A stretch of 34,020 bases of DNA from Bacteroidales bacterium (GTDB lineage: Bacteria; Bacteroidota; Bacteroidia; Bacteroidales; PUMT01), in NCBI GenBank assembly GCA_007120695.1, contig SKND01000149.1, forward strand, positions 1-34,020, in the 5' to 3' direction. This document shows, in pieces, positions 7,053 through 17,107 of this stretch. Positions within the stretch are counted from its first letter, which is position 1, and every line of letters starts with the position of its first letter. The notes beneath the pieces are model-generated. The model saw only the letters and a program-made list of their open reading frames with translations, did not search any database and was not told the DNA's origin. The translations under genes were made by a program, and so were the position numbers.

Positions 7053-9344
7053 ATGAGATCAAAAAAAATTTTGTTTATTCTGCTGGTTTTATTCGCCACA
7101 GAAGTGGTGACGGCACAATCACAGGATAAACCCGCACATGCTGATCCGGGGTTTTTTCCGTTCTCTGTATGGTACAGCGGAGGAACTGCCAGGGCACCTA
7201 TGCTTTCTGAAATAACACCTGAGTCTGAATCAGAGTGGAGACATGATCTTAAACAGATCAGGGCACTTGGATTCAACACGGTAAGGACCTGGGTTGAATG
7301 GGCGAAGTGTGAACCAGTAAGGGGGCAGTATAATTTTGAGAATCTGCACCTTCTTATGAGGCTTGCAGAGGAAGCGGGTTTAAGGGTATTTATACAGATG
7401 TATGTCGATTCGGCACCCGACTGGGTTGCTGAGGCATTCCCCCATGCTCTGTTTGAAACACAGAGCGGAATTAAGGTTTACCCCCAGTCAGCTCCCGGAG
7501 CCTGCACAGACAATGCCGGTGTTGAAGAAGCAGTGCTTGGTTTCTACACAGAAACTGCAAAAGTAGCCTCCTCCTACAGCAACTTTTTCGGATGGGACTT
7601 GTGGAGTGAGCCCCACATAATAAACTGGGCCCATCTCGATTATGTTCCCAACGTTCAGTTTTGCTTCTGCCCGGGAACGAGAACCAGGTTCAGGCATTGG
7701 CTGATGGACAAATACGGCAGTCTTGATGATCTCAACAGGGCCTGGTACAGGAATTTCTCAAACTGGAAAGAGGTGGATCCGCCACGTTTCAGCACCATTC
7801 TGAGTTATACCGACTTCATCGACTGGAAAACATTTATCTACGAAAAGCTGGTTGAAGATATGAGGATGCGGTATGAAGCGATAAGAAAAGCAGATACTGT
7901 AAGCCTTATAACAGCCCATGCAGTTGGGGCCTCCCTGTTCCAGTCGCCGTACCTCGGCACAGGAGCAACCGACGATTTCATGATGGCTGAACCACTTGAT
8001 TTCTATGGTGTGTCGATATACCCGAAACATAACCGGCCAGAAGCACACTGGTCGGTTACAACCTTGCGCACTGTCATGGATTTTACACGCAGTGCCAACA
8101 GGGAAAAGGGCGGCTGGTACGTTGGCGAACTTCAGGCCGGAATGGGTACAATAGGACTGCTGGTGAGCGACCCGGTTGTTCCGGACGACCACCGGATATG
8201 GGCATGGTCGGCTATAGCAAAAGGTGCAAAAGGTATTAACATCTATGCGTATTACCCGATGTCATCGGGATATGAAGCCGGAGGATATGGATTAATAAAC
8301 CTGGATGGAACAATTACCGAACGGGCAGTGCATGCGGGTGAAATTGCATCTATAGTCGACCGTAACCAGAAACTTTTTCTCTCCTCTTCACCGGTTAAAG
8401 CCGAGATCGGCATTATGTACAACCCGCTTTCGCAAATGGTAGGCGGCATGCAGCGAAGGGACTACCCCGGAGCCCACACCAACTCGTTGATAGGATACTT
8501 CAGGGCCTTTGCCGATCATAATGTTCCTGTAGATTTTGTTCATCGCGAACATTTCGAAAAACAGGAACTTTCTCAGTATAAACTTGTAATAATTCCATGG
8601 CCGGTCATGATTACCAGGGAAGCTGCAGAGGGAATCAGGCAGTTTGTGAAAGAGGGCGGACATGTTCTGGCCGAGGCAAGAATAGGATGGAATGATGAGA
8701 GAGGCTTTGCATCGGAGATCATTCCGGGACTCGGACTCCATGAGGTGTTTGGCGTGCGTGAGCATGAGGTCAGAATGCGGGATGAAGTTGAGATTGAAAT
8801 AGCAGAGGGCTATCACCCGGCAACATCAGATCTTGAACCGGGAACACTTTTAAAGGGCTCGCTATATGCCAAATCGGTTTTGCCACTTGACGAAAGTAAA
8901 GTTGAAGTTCTGGCCAGGCTGAATGATGGTTCCGCAACACTTGTAAGCACAAAATACGGGGAGGGAGAAGCCATGCTCGCAGGATCCTACCTTGGAATGG
9001 CCAACCACCCCGAACCGGTTTTGGAAAATGAAAAATTCTTCATGAACCTTCTTAACTGGGCAATGGTAGACAGGCCATTCATTAGCTCACACGACGGTAA
9101 TAAGGAAAATTACGTGGAAGTCAGGCTTCAGGAAAATGAAAACGGGTTTGTGCTATACCTGATCAACCATAGTGACAGCATTGAAGATGTATCTGTCGAC
9201 ATGCGGACACCCCACAACGGCAACCACAGGGTAAGAGATGTGATAATGGACCAGGACAGGCGTATAAGGGCGCGCAACAATATCCTCAACCTCAGCACAA
9301 GGCTGGATGCAAAGCAGGTAAAAGTCTGGGAAATAAGGTATTAA
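7053..9344 (+). CDS. exported GH42-like glycosidase (beta-galactosidase type)
   Basis: The 763-aa protein starts at ATG 7053, giving MRSKKILFILLVLFATEVVTAQS, a clear Sec signal peptide; an upstream TTG at 7044 is less likely. Residues about 35-385 form a TIM-barrel catalytic domain with the GH42-like segment FCFCPGTRTRFRHWL, which resembles the Cys-rich zinc-binding segment. This is followed by a beta-galactosidase trimerisation-like domain (IGIMYNPLSQMVGG ... LVIIPWPVMITREAAEGIRQ) and a small C-terminal beta domain. The likely acid/base is E186 in LWSEPH and the nucleophile E359 in VGELQAG. The acid/base Glu is preceded by Ser where clan GH-A usually has Asn. Expected to cleave beta-galactosides or related glycosides in the periplasm or outside the cell. 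A related family such as GH164 is possible; substrate unproven. An MFS transporter follows. Confidence 0.8.
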   Translation: MRSKKILFILLVLFATEVVTAQSQDKPAHADPGFFPFSVWYSGGTARAPMLSEITPESESEWRHDLKQIRALGFNTVRTWVEWAKCEPVRGQYNFENLHLLMRLAEEAGLRVFIQMYVDSAPDWVAEAFPHALFETQSGIKVYPQSAPGACTDNAGVEEAVLGFYTETAKVASSYSNFFGWDLWSEPHIINWAHLDYVPNVQFCFCPGTRTRFRHWLMDKYGSLDDLNRAWYRNFSNWKEVDPPRFSTILSYTDFIDWKTFIYEKLVEDMRMRYEAIRKADTVSLITAHAVGASLFQSPYLGTGATDDFMMAEPLDFYGVSIYPKHNRPEAHWSVTTLRTVMDFTRSANREKGGWYVGELQAGMGTIGLLVSDPVVPDDHRIWAWSAIAKGAKGINIYAYYPMSSGYEAGGYGLINLDGTITERAVHAGEIASIVDRNQKLFLSSSPVKAEIGIMYNPLSQMVGGMQRRDYPGAHTNSLIGYFRAFADHNVPVDFVHREHFEKQELSQYKLVIIPWPVMITREAAEGIRQFVKEGGHVLAEARIGWNDERGFASEIIPGLGLHEVFGVREHEVRMRDEVEIEIAEGYHPATSDLEPGTLLKGSLYAKSVLPLDESKVEVLARLNDGSATLVSTKYGEGEAMLAGSYLGMANHPEPVLENEKFFMNLLNWAMVDRPFISSHDGNKENYVEVRLQENENGFVLYLINHSDSIEDVSVDMRTPHNGNHRVRDVIMDQDRRIRARNNILNLSTRLDAKQVKVWEIRY

Positions 9345-9419
9345 CCGAACCGTGCGCCTTTTGGCACAAAATGCATGGATCCTTCAATATTATTGCCATT
9401 GCCCGGTTACCGGAATCAC

Positions 9420-9483
9420 CATTAACGCAGACAGCCATTAACTGATATAATCATTAACCCAGACAGTCATTAACCGGGACAGC
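9420..9483. repeat. four tandem 16-bp imperfect repeats
   Basis: Four consecutive 16-bp units begin at 9420, 9436, 9452 and 9468, each starting with CATTAAC. Units 1, 3 and 4 share CATTAACNNNGACAGY, with positions 8-10 variable; unit 2 keeps only CATTAAC and then diverges. The array ends 35 bases before the ATG of the MFS gene. The 16-bp phase is not a multiple of the helical repeat. It may be a short replication-slippage array, a set of protein-binding sites, or neutral. Confidence 0.85.
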
Positions 9484-9518
9484 CAAAAATTATAAACTCT
9501 AAAAGGCATTATCTGATT

Positions 9519-10682
9519 ATGTCGGAAATCAATAAAAAATCGATATTCGCAGCCGGCTGCATGGGAATGCTGATTTTCGGAATTGTAATTGCGGTATTGG
9601 GTTCAGTACTCCCTTCGGTTATTGTGAAATTCAACGTAACACTGGCTGATGCCGGTTCTTTCTTTATTGCCATGAGCCTGGGAATGCTGGCAGGGTCATT
9701 GGTATTCGGTCCGCTGGCTGACAGCTACGGGTATAAATGGGTTCTGATCATCAATGCTTTTTTGGTGTTTATTGGAATTGAAGGTATAGCGCTGGCCCCT
9801 TCAATCTTAATACTGTGGCTTTCACTTTTTATAGTTGGTTTTGGCGGAGGAGGGGTCAACGGCGGAACCAATGCGCTTATTTCAGATATAAGTGAAGAAA
9901 ACCGCGGAGCTGAACTCACCCTGCTTGGTGTATTCTTCGGGTTAGGTGCCCTGGGAGTACCCTTTATTCTGGGAACTATGCTGGACAGGGTTCCCTATGA
10001 AATACTCATCGGAATTGTAGGAGGTATGATCCTGATACCGATTCTTTTCTTTTCTTTCTTAAAGTTTCCGCCACCAAAACATGAACAGGGATTCCCGGTC
10101 AGGGAAGGGATCCAACTTGTAAAAGAACCTTCGCTGCTGCTTTTCGGTATGATCCTTTTTTTTCAGAGCGGACTTGAAATGACCGTAAGCGGATGGTCGG
10201 CTACCTTCGTGCATGAGGAGCTGGATATCCAGGCCAGGCAGTCTGTCCTCTACCTGTCATTTTACTGGCTCGGACTTATTTTTGCACGTATTGCCATAAG
10301 TGAGCTGCTTCGCAAAGTATCAATGAACAGGGTAATGACATTTTCGATGCTCCTGTCTGTTGCAGCATCAACAGGATTAGTGCTGTCGCAAAGCCTGTGG
10401 ATGGCATTGCCGGCCCTTTTTATAACAGGCCTGGGATTTGCAGCAATATTTCCGCTGGTATTTGCCTATGTGGGTAACCTGTTTCCCAAATACTCAGGTA
10501 CGGCTTTCAGCGTAATCCTGTCCATTGCCCTTATCGGAGGGATGTCTGTTCCTTATGCCGCCGGTCTGCTTGCCGGAAACTTCAATCTAAGGGTGGCACT
10601 GATGCTGGTTCCGCTTTTAATGATGGTCAGTTTAATTATATTCAGGGTGATCATGAAAATAACCGGCCACAGGAGGAGATGA
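9519..10682 (+). CDS. MFS transporter, probable sugar permease
   Basis: The 387-aa protein is built of about 12 hydrophobic segments, with the MFS loop motif after TM2 (GPLADSYGYKW) and a soft central loop near residues 185-205 (FPPPKHEQGFPVREG). Overall pattern and length fit the sugar-porter-like MFS group found next to glycosidase genes in Bacteroidota. It follows the GH42-like gene in the same direction, after a 174-base gap that holds the 16-bp repeat array, so it may import the sugar that the enzyme releases; this is inference from position only. The gap makes a separate promoter possible. Substrate cannot be named from sequence. Confidence 0.8.
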   Translation: MSEINKKSIFAAGCMGMLIFGIVIAVLGSVLPSVIVKFNVTLADAGSFFIAMSLGMLAGSLVFGPLADSYGYKWVLIINAFLVFIGIEGIALAPSILILWLSLFIVGFGGGGVNGGTNALISDISEENRGAELTLLGVFFGLGALGVPFILGTMLDRVPYEILIGIVGGMILIPILFFSFLKFPPPKHEQGFPVREGIQLVKEPSLLLFGMILFFQSGLEMTVSGWSATFVHEELDIQARQSVLYLSFYWLGLIFARIAISELLRKVSMNRVMTFSMLLSVAASTGLVLSQSLWMALPALFITGLGFAAIFPLVFAYVGNLFPKYSGTAFSVILSIALIGGMSVPYAAGLLAGNFNLRVALMLVPLLMMVSLIIFRVIMKITGHRRR

Positions 10683-10895
10683 AACCCTGGCACAAAACAG
10701 CCACTTAATATATTCTTTTTCAGAAAAATTTCTTTTCGGGCCGGATAACTATTTCCGGTCATCATTGCATATAATTAAAACATTAAAAACAGATATAAGA
10801 CCTTGAACAAACAGGGAAAAAAAGCGTTTAAGAGGAAACTAAAAATGTGAAACAAGTTTTCTGATCTCTTATAGACCCCGTAATATTAAGACTTT

Positions 10896-12269
10896 ATGCC
10901 ACAAATAATTAAACTGTCGACTTCAATCGCCACGATATGTATCCTTTTGATAAACATTACCATCGCACAGGATGACATGGGCCCCGAATCTGAAGCTTTA
11001 CCTCTCAGACTCAGTCTTCAACAGGCTGTTGAATACGCCACAGAATACAGCACACAGATGAGAACTGCAGCGGTAGACGTTGAAATAGCCGGAAAGAGGA
11101 TTAGAGAAATTACTGCCAGTGGACTGCCGCAGATTGATGCATCACTTGGATACCAATACTATTTTGATATCCCGACCTCCCTTGTACCAGCAGAGTTTTT
11201 TGGCGGACAACCAGGTGAATTTGCAGAAATCAGGTTTGGAACTGAACAGACAGCGAGTGCATCAGCAACAGTCAGCCAGATGCTGTTTGATGGTTCATAT
11301 ATCGTTGGACTTAGGGCTGCAAGGATTTACAGGGAGCTTGCCTTGCAAAACAAAGAGAGATCTGAACTTGATGTTCGCAACCAGGTATCGGAAACATACT
11401 TCCTGGTGCTTCTCACCCGTGACAATCTTGGAATAGTCATGCAGAACCTGGAAAATATTAAGCAGACTCTTGACGAAACGGAAAAAATCCTGGAAGCAGG
11501 ATTTACCGACCCTATTAATGTCGACCAGCTTAAACTGTCTGTATCCAACATGAAGAATAACTTAACAAATCTGGAAAGGCAATATGAGATAAGCCTGAAC
11601 CTGCTGAAGTTTCAAATTGGAGTGGATATGGACAGGAAGATTAATCTCACCGACTCACTGGGGCAGCTTTTTGACAAAATGATGCTTGAAGCTGATCCCG
11701 GTGAGGAGTTCAATCATGAAGATCACATCGACTACCGTATCATGCTCTCAACACGGGAAATGGATTATATGGCTCTAAGAAGAGAACAATCCTTCTCCCT
11801 GCCCCGGTTAACTGCATCCTTTACTTACCAGGAGATGGCCATGAGAAATGATTTTAATTTCACCGATATGTCAAAACCCTGGTTCCCTTCATCATTTATC
11901 GCTGTAAATTTGAGCATACCATTATTTTCCAGCGGTCTTCGCTCAGCAAGAGTGCAGCAGGCCAGGCTGGAACTAAGTAAAACTGAAATTGCTGCTGAAC
12001 AGGTTTCAGAGAGCCTCAGGTTGCAAATTGCAGAAGCAATATCCATGTTCAGGACTGCTAAGGATAAATATATAAGTGAGAAAGAGAACCTGGAACTGGC
12101 CGAAAAGATACTTACGCGTACAACCATTATGCACCGGGAAGGTATGGTCAGCAGCCTGGAGCTGACCCAGGCCAGCGATCAGTTGCTGGCTACAAGAGCC
12201 AATTATTATAATGCCATGTTTGAGTTCATAACGGCCAAAAATAACCTGGACAAGGCGAAAGGTTTATGA
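10896..12269 (+). CDS. TolC-family outer membrane efflux protein
   Basis: The 457-aa protein has a signal peptide (residues 1-24, ending IAQ) and two repeated halves rich in heptad-like helices, with the TolC-typical openings LSLQQAVEYATEYSTQMR in the first half and LSIPLFSSGLRSARVQQARL in the second. It ends with the LELTQASDQLLATRANYYNA segment typical of the last coiled coil. It forms the outer-membrane and periplasmic duct of the efflux pump encoded by the next two genes; the adaptor gene begins 74 bases downstream. The 213-base region upstream presumably holds the operon promoter, although no perfect TAnnTTTG box was found. Confidence 0.92.
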   Translation: MPQIIKLSTSIATICILLINITIAQDDMGPESEALPLRLSLQQAVEYATEYSTQMRTAAVDVEIAGKRIREITASGLPQIDASLGYQYYFDIPTSLVPAEFFGGQPGEFAEIRFGTEQTASASATVSQMLFDGSYIVGLRAARIYRELALQNKERSELDVRNQVSETYFLVLLTRDNLGIVMQNLENIKQTLDETEKILEAGFTDPINVDQLKLSVSNMKNNLTNLERQYEISLNLLKFQIGVDMDRKINLTDSLGQLFDKMMLEADPGEEFNHEDHIDYRIMLSTREMDYMALRREQSFSLPRLTASFTYQEMAMRNDFNFTDMSKPWFPSSFIAVNLSIPLFSSGLRSARVQQARLELSKTEIAAEQVSESLRLQIAEAISMFRTAKDKYISEKENLELAEKILTRTTIMHREGMVSSLELTQASDQLLATRANYYNAMFEFITAKNNLDKAKGL

Positions 12270-12343
12270 TAAAATATATGTGGGATCATACAAAACATTT
12301 AATCAAAAACCCTGCTGAGAGTTTAATATAATAACAAAACAAG

Positions 12344-13588
12344 ATGAAAGCCATAAAATATGTTTTTGAAAAACTTCTTAATAAACTATATCCGTCAGAA
12401 CCGGCTGGCCAAAAATATGGGATCAGGAGTTTTCCAGGATTAACAATAATTATTATAAGTGTTCCTTTACTGGTCATGAATTATTCTTGCAGTTCCACGC
12501 AAGAAAGTTCACCATCAGAAATACGTGACAGGATTTCTGAGTACCGCAGGCAAATAGGAGAAATTAACAGGGAGATTAATATTCTTGAAAATGAATTGTC
12601 GGAAATGGGAGAACCAGTTGATAACCGTCAGGGAATAAGAGTGACAACTGACAAGGTCACAAGGGGCCCGTTTGATCATTACTTCAGGATTAATGGCTCA
12701 GTTGAAGCGGTGCAGCAGGCCATTATCAGTCCCGAAACCAACGGACAGGTAAAAAACATCCTTGTTACCGAGGGCCAGAGAATAGTGCGGGGACAAGAGC
12801 TAGGAAGACTGAATACATCGGTCATTGAAAACAATATTGAAGAACTAAAAACAAACATTAACCTGGCAAAGACGGTTTTTGAGAGGCAAAAAGGTTTATG
12901 GGAGCAACAGATAGGAAGCGAAATACAGTACCTGGAAGCAAAGAACTCATATGAGAGCTTGTTATCCCGTCTAAAATCGCTTGAGTCTCAGCTGGACATG
13001 GCCGTTATGCGTGCGCCTTTTTCAGGAGTGGTGGACAAGATCCATTTAAAAGAAGGAGAATTGGCAATGCCCGGTTTACCGGTAATGCAGATAATCAACC
13101 TGGACCGTCTATATGTAAATGCCGATGTATCTGAAACATACCTCCCAAAGATTGATCCTGGCGACAATGTCATTCTTCGTTTCCCTGCCTACCCTGATTA
13201 TGAAGCAAATGTATCCATCTACCGGATGAGTCATGTGATCAATCCCGAAAACCGCACCTTCAGGATACATCTCAGAATAGACAATCCGCAAGAAAGGTTC
13301 AAGCCTAATATGGTTGCAAGCCTGAACATCAGGTCATTTTCAGCTGACGATGTCATCGTTGTACCTTCAATACTTATAAAGCAGGATATACAGGGCTTTT
13401 ACGTGTATGTTGCAAGAAAAAACGGAAACGGCTCCTGGCAATCACATAAACAGTACGTTGAAAGAGGACCGGAGGGTGAAGGACAAACTATGATACACAG
13501 TGGTCTTGAAGAAGGTGATATGATGATTATTCAGGGGCACAACCAGCTTGCACAGGGGACATCAATAACTCCAGTGCAAAGTCTTTAA
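12344..13588 (+). CDS. RND efflux periplasmic adaptor (membrane fusion protein)
   Basis: The 414-aa HlyD/AcrA-family protein has an unusually long N-terminus, with a hydrophobic stretch around residues 31-45 (LTIIIISVPLLVMN) followed by Cys in NYSCSS. A lipoprotein anchor is likely, though the lipobox is not canonical. Then come a predicted alpha-helical hairpin (EIRDRISEYRRQIGEINREI), the lipoyl-like half motifs (TNGQVKNILVTEGQRIVRGQELG and MRAPFSGVVDKIHLKEGELA), a beta-barrel domain (VLRFPAYPDYEANVS) and a membrane-proximal domain. It bridges the RND pump and the TolC protein. A shorter start near the MN of MNYSC would remove the signal peptide, so the longer start is kept. Confidence 0.9.
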   Translation: MKAIKYVFEKLLNKLYPSEPAGQKYGIRSFPGLTIIIISVPLLVMNYSCSSTQESSPSEIRDRISEYRRQIGEINREINILENELSEMGEPVDNRQGIRVTTDKVTRGPFDHYFRINGSVEAVQQAIISPETNGQVKNILVTEGQRIVRGQELGRLNTSVIENNIEELKTNINLAKTVFERQKGLWEQQIGSEIQYLEAKNSYESLLSRLKSLESQLDMAVMRAPFSGVVDKIHLKEGELAMPGLPVMQIINLDRLYVNADVSETYLPKIDPGDNVILRFPAYPDYEANVSIYRMSHVINPENRTFRIHLRIDNPQERFKPNMVASLNIRSFSADDVIVVPSILIKQDIQGFYVYVARKNGNGSWQSHKQYVERGPEGEGQTMIHSGLEEGDMMIIQGHNQLAQGTSITPVQSL

Positions 13589-13630
13589 TGATGAGCGTAA
13601 ACTATCAATGTAATCCAGTATAATAATCTA

Positions 13631-16600
13631 ATGAGCAATATTCCATCTGAAAATATAACCCCAAGGGAGTTCAGGCCAACTTCAGCAGCACTCAGAAATA
13701 AAAGCACCATATTCCTGCTTACCTTTATTTTAGCCATCTTTGGAATATTCTCATACAGGTCACTTCCAAAAGAGCTTTTTCCCGACGTAGTGATACCGAC
13801 AATAATGGTTAAAACCATATACCCTGGAAATCCCCCGCTGGATATAGAAAACCTGATCACTAGACCACTTGAAAATGAGATCAATACAATTTCAGGCATT
13901 AAAGTACTAAGCTCCACTTCTACCCAGGACAATTCCGATATATTTATCGAATTCCAGACAGATATTGACATCAAATCTGCTCTTCAGGATGTCAAGGATG
14001 CAGTTGACCGCGTTAAACCTGACTTGCCGGCAGACCTTCCCTCTGATCCTATTGTACTTGATATTGACTTTTCAGAGTTTCCAATAATCAACATAAATCT
14101 TTCAGGTGATTTCAGCCTCGATGAACTAAAAAGATATGCCGATTACCTGGAAGATGAAATAGAACTGATACCGGAAATATCAAAGGTCGAAATTACAGGG
14201 ATCCCGGAAAGAGAGATTCAGATCAACATAAACCCTATTCAGCTTGATGCTAACGAACTAAGCTTCGGGGACATAGAAAATGCAATAATGCAGGAGAATG
14301 TCTCCATCGCAGGAGGCTCTGTGTTGTTTGAGGATAATACCCGATGGGCTGTGCGCACCATTGGTGAGTTTACCGATGTACGGCAGATAGAAGAGATAAT
14401 TATTAAGCACGAGATGGGTAATATCGTACATCTCAAAGATATAGCTGAGGTGGAAGACACCTATGCCGATCCGCTGAGTTTTGCCAGGCTGGATGATCAG
14501 CCTGTAGTCTCCCTGCAGGTTATTAAAAAGTCCGGGGAGAACCTTTTATCGGCCACTGACAAGATATTTAGAATTATTTCCGAATCCAGAACAGATGGTA
14601 CCCTCCCTGCAGATCTTAATATAACAATTACCAACGACCAATCGGAGGAGATACGCAACCAGCTCAGCAACCTTGAAAACAGCGTAATCCTGGCCGTGCT
14701 GCTTGTAATCCTTGTACTCTATTTTTTTCTGGGACTGAAGAATGCGCTTTTCGTTGGAATTGCCATCCCACTTTCAATGCTTGCATCTTTCATGGTTTTC
14801 GGATTACTTGGTATACAAATAAACATGATAGTTCTTTTTTCTCTTATACTTGCTCTGGGCCTGCTGGTTGACAATGCTATAGTAGCGGTTGACAATATTT
14901 ACAGGTATGTTGAAAGAGGATACCCGGTTTATGAGGCAGCAAAACTCGCCATAGGAGAGATAGCTGTGCCTATAATAACATCAACGGCCACAACCCTGTC
15001 GGCCTTTCTGCCACTTGCTTTCTGGTCAGGCATAGTTGGTGAATTCATGAAATATATGCCCATTACTCTCATAATAGTCCTTACCTCATCCCTCTTTGTT
15101 GCCCTGATAATTGTGCCCGTATTCTCAGAAACTTTTTTCAGTCCGGCCATACCTGGAAATAATGCTACGGATAATGCTGATAAACAGAAAAAGTTTAACA
15201 GAAAACCATTGTTTATAACCGGTGCCATGGCAATAACCGGTATACTTTTACACATATCATCAGCAACTCTTGCCGGAAATATATTTCTTCTCTTTGCAAT
15301 AGTCGGATTTCTTGGTTATTATGTTTTCGGCCGGATGCAGAAATGGTTTCAGGAAAAGTTACTTCCTTTTAACGAACGGTTGTATTCAAATACACTCTCT
15401 TATGCCCTCAGGGGTAAAAACCCCTATTTCTTCGTTACCGGCACCATGGTATTCCTGATTCTATCCATTTTCTTTTTCATAGTAAGGAGCCCCAATGTCC
15501 TTTTTTTTCCGGAAAATGAGCCTCAGTACATAAACATAATAGCTGAGCTGCCTATAGGATCGGATATTAAGGTCACTGATAATAAAATAGCTGAGATTGA
15601 GAAAAGGGTAAACGAAATAATTCAACCCTACCGTCACATTGTAAAATCTGTACTTACTACAATCGGACAGGGCTCAGGAGGGGAAATGGAACTTGCCGGC
15701 GGAGATACACCAAACCGTGGGCGGATTACGGTCACTTTTATTGAATACGAAAACAGGGAAGGTATCAATACCAGCGATATAATGGCGAAGTTAAGCCGGG
15801 AGCTGCTCGGCACATTTCCCGGTGTGGAATTTAACATAGAAAAAAACACTGCGGGTCCACCGGCAGGCAGAGCTATCAATCTGGAGATAAGCGGCAGGGA
15901 GTTTAACCAGCTGCTAACTCTTTCTGATGATATCCAGCAAATGATTGAAGGATCAGGAATACAGGGAATTGAAGGTCTCTCAAAGGATCTGGACACAGAT
16001 AAGCCCGAAATAACAGTTAACATAGATCGCGACAGGGCCAGACGTTACGGAATATCGACTTATTCAATTGCGAATACCATTAGAACGGCGTTGTTTGGCA
16101 ACGAAGTATCATCATTCAAGGTTGGGGAGGAGGAATTTCCTATCATAATAAGGCTTCAGAAAGATTACAGGAACAATATTGCCAGTTTGATGAACCAGCG
16201 GATCAGTTTCCGAAGCCAAAGCAGCGGACAACTTATGCAGGTTCCCGTCTCTGCGGTTGCCTCAGTGGAATTTGGCAAAACATACGGATCAGTTAACAGG
16301 ATAAAATTAAAAAGGGTTATAACCTTAAGCTCCAACATTCTGCCAGGGTATAATGCAACAAGTGTTAACAATGAAATAAGAGAGCTATTAAGTGGTTATG
16401 AAATGCCTGATGGTTATGAATATGCTTTCACGGGAGAACAGCAGGAACAGGAAGAATCGATGGCATTTTTAATTACCGCACTGGTTATTGCTGTCTCGCT
16501 GATAGGTCTGATACTTGTTACACAATTTAACTCAGTCGTAAAGCCATTCATAATCATTGGAAGTGTTGTTTTCAGCACAGCCGGTGTGTTTTTTGGATTG

Positions 16601-17107
16601 GCTTTGTTTAACATGGAATTTGTGATCATAATGACAGGTGTGGGTATTATAAGCCTGGCAGGCGTTGTTGTAAACAATGCCATAGTGCTTATTGACTATA
16701 CTGATTACCTTCACGACAGAAAAAAAGCAGAGCTGGGTATTTCCGAAAAGAAATTTCTTGATCCCGTCACATCTCTGAATATTATCCGGGAAGCAGGGGA
16801 AACGCGTTTCAGGCCTGTTATCCTGACTGCAATTACAACGGTGCTGGGACTGATTCCACTCGCGATCGGGTTGAATATCAATTTTGTTACGTTGATGACC
16901 GAACTCCGGCCACAGATCTATTTTGGCGGAGATAATGCAGCATTCTGGGGACCGATGTCGTGGACCGTGATATTTGGGCTGACGGTTGCCACATTCCTGA
17001 CACTTGTGATAGTTCCTTCGATGTACAAAATAATCCTGTCTACCCGCCGAAAAGCGATGGTAATGATCAAAGGAGATGATATAATCGCCAACAGGCATAA
17101 TAAGTGA
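13631..17107 (+). CDS. RND multidrug/hydrophobe efflux permease (AcrB family)
   Basis: The 1158-aa inner-membrane pump has the usual two-fold RND layout: TM1 near residues 25-42, a large periplasmic loop (to about 345), TM2-6, then the second half with its own periplasmic loop and TM bundle. The proton-relay helix in the first half reads LGLLVDNAIVAVDN (D414, with Asn at the second position); the equivalent in the second half reads VVVNNAIVLIDY. Between TM6 and TM7 there is an insert of about 80 residues with two extra hydrophobic segments (around 525-565, FITGAMAITGILLHI and FLLFAIVGFLGYYVF), making it longer than AcrB (1049 aa). It is co-directional with the adaptor and TolC genes with short gaps, so they form a complete tripartite operon. 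Substrate unknown. Confidence 0.93.
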   Translation: MSNIPSENITPREFRPTSAALRNKSTIFLLTFILAIFGIFSYRSLPKELFPDVVIPTIMVKTIYPGNPPLDIENLITRPLENEINTISGIKVLSSTSTQDNSDIFIEFQTDIDIKSALQDVKDAVDRVKPDLPADLPSDPIVLDIDFSEFPIININLSGDFSLDELKRYADYLEDEIELIPEISKVEITGIPEREIQININPIQLDANELSFGDIENAIMQENVSIAGGSVLFEDNTRWAVRTIGEFTDVRQIEEIIIKHEMGNIVHLKDIAEVEDTYADPLSFARLDDQPVVSLQVIKKSGENLLSATDKIFRIISESRTDGTLPADLNITITNDQSEEIRNQLSNLENSVILAVLLVILVLYFFLGLKNALFVGIAIPLSMLASFMVFGLLGIQINMIVLFSLILALGLLVDNAIVAVDNIYRYVERGYPVYEAAKLAIGEIAVPIITSTATTLSAFLPLAFWSGIVGEFMKYMPITLIIVLTSSLFVALIIVPVFSETFFSPAIPGNNATDNADKQKKFNRKPLFITGAMAITGILLHISSATLAGNIFLLFAIVGFLGYYVFGRMQKWFQEKLLPFNERLYSNTLSYALRGKNPYFFVTGTMVFLILSIFFFIVRSPNVLFFPENEPQYINIIAELPIGSDIKVTDNKIAEIEKRVNEIIQPYRHIVKSVLTTIGQGSGGEMELAGGDTPNRGRITVTFIEYENREGINTSDIMAKLSRELLGTFPGVEFNIEKNTAGPPAGRAINLEISGREFNQLLTLSDDIQQMIEGSGIQGIEGLSKDLDTDKPEITVNIDRDRARRYGISTYSIANTIRTALFGNEVSSFKVGEEEFPIIIRLQKDYRNNIASLMNQRISFRSQSSGQLMQVPVSAVASVEFGKTYGSVNRIKLKRVITLSSNILPGYNATSVNNEIRELLSGYEMPDGYEYAFTGEQQEQEESMAFLITALVIAVSLIGLILVTQFNSVVKPFIIIGSVVFSTAGVFFGLALFNMEFVIIMTGVGIISLAGVVVNNAIVLIDYTDYLHDRKKAELGISEKKFLDPVTSLNIIREAGETRFRPVILTAITTVLGLIPLAIGLNINFVTLMTELRPQIYFGGDNAAFWGPMSWTVIFGLTVATFLTLVIVPSMYKIILSTRRKAMVMIKGDDIIANRHNK

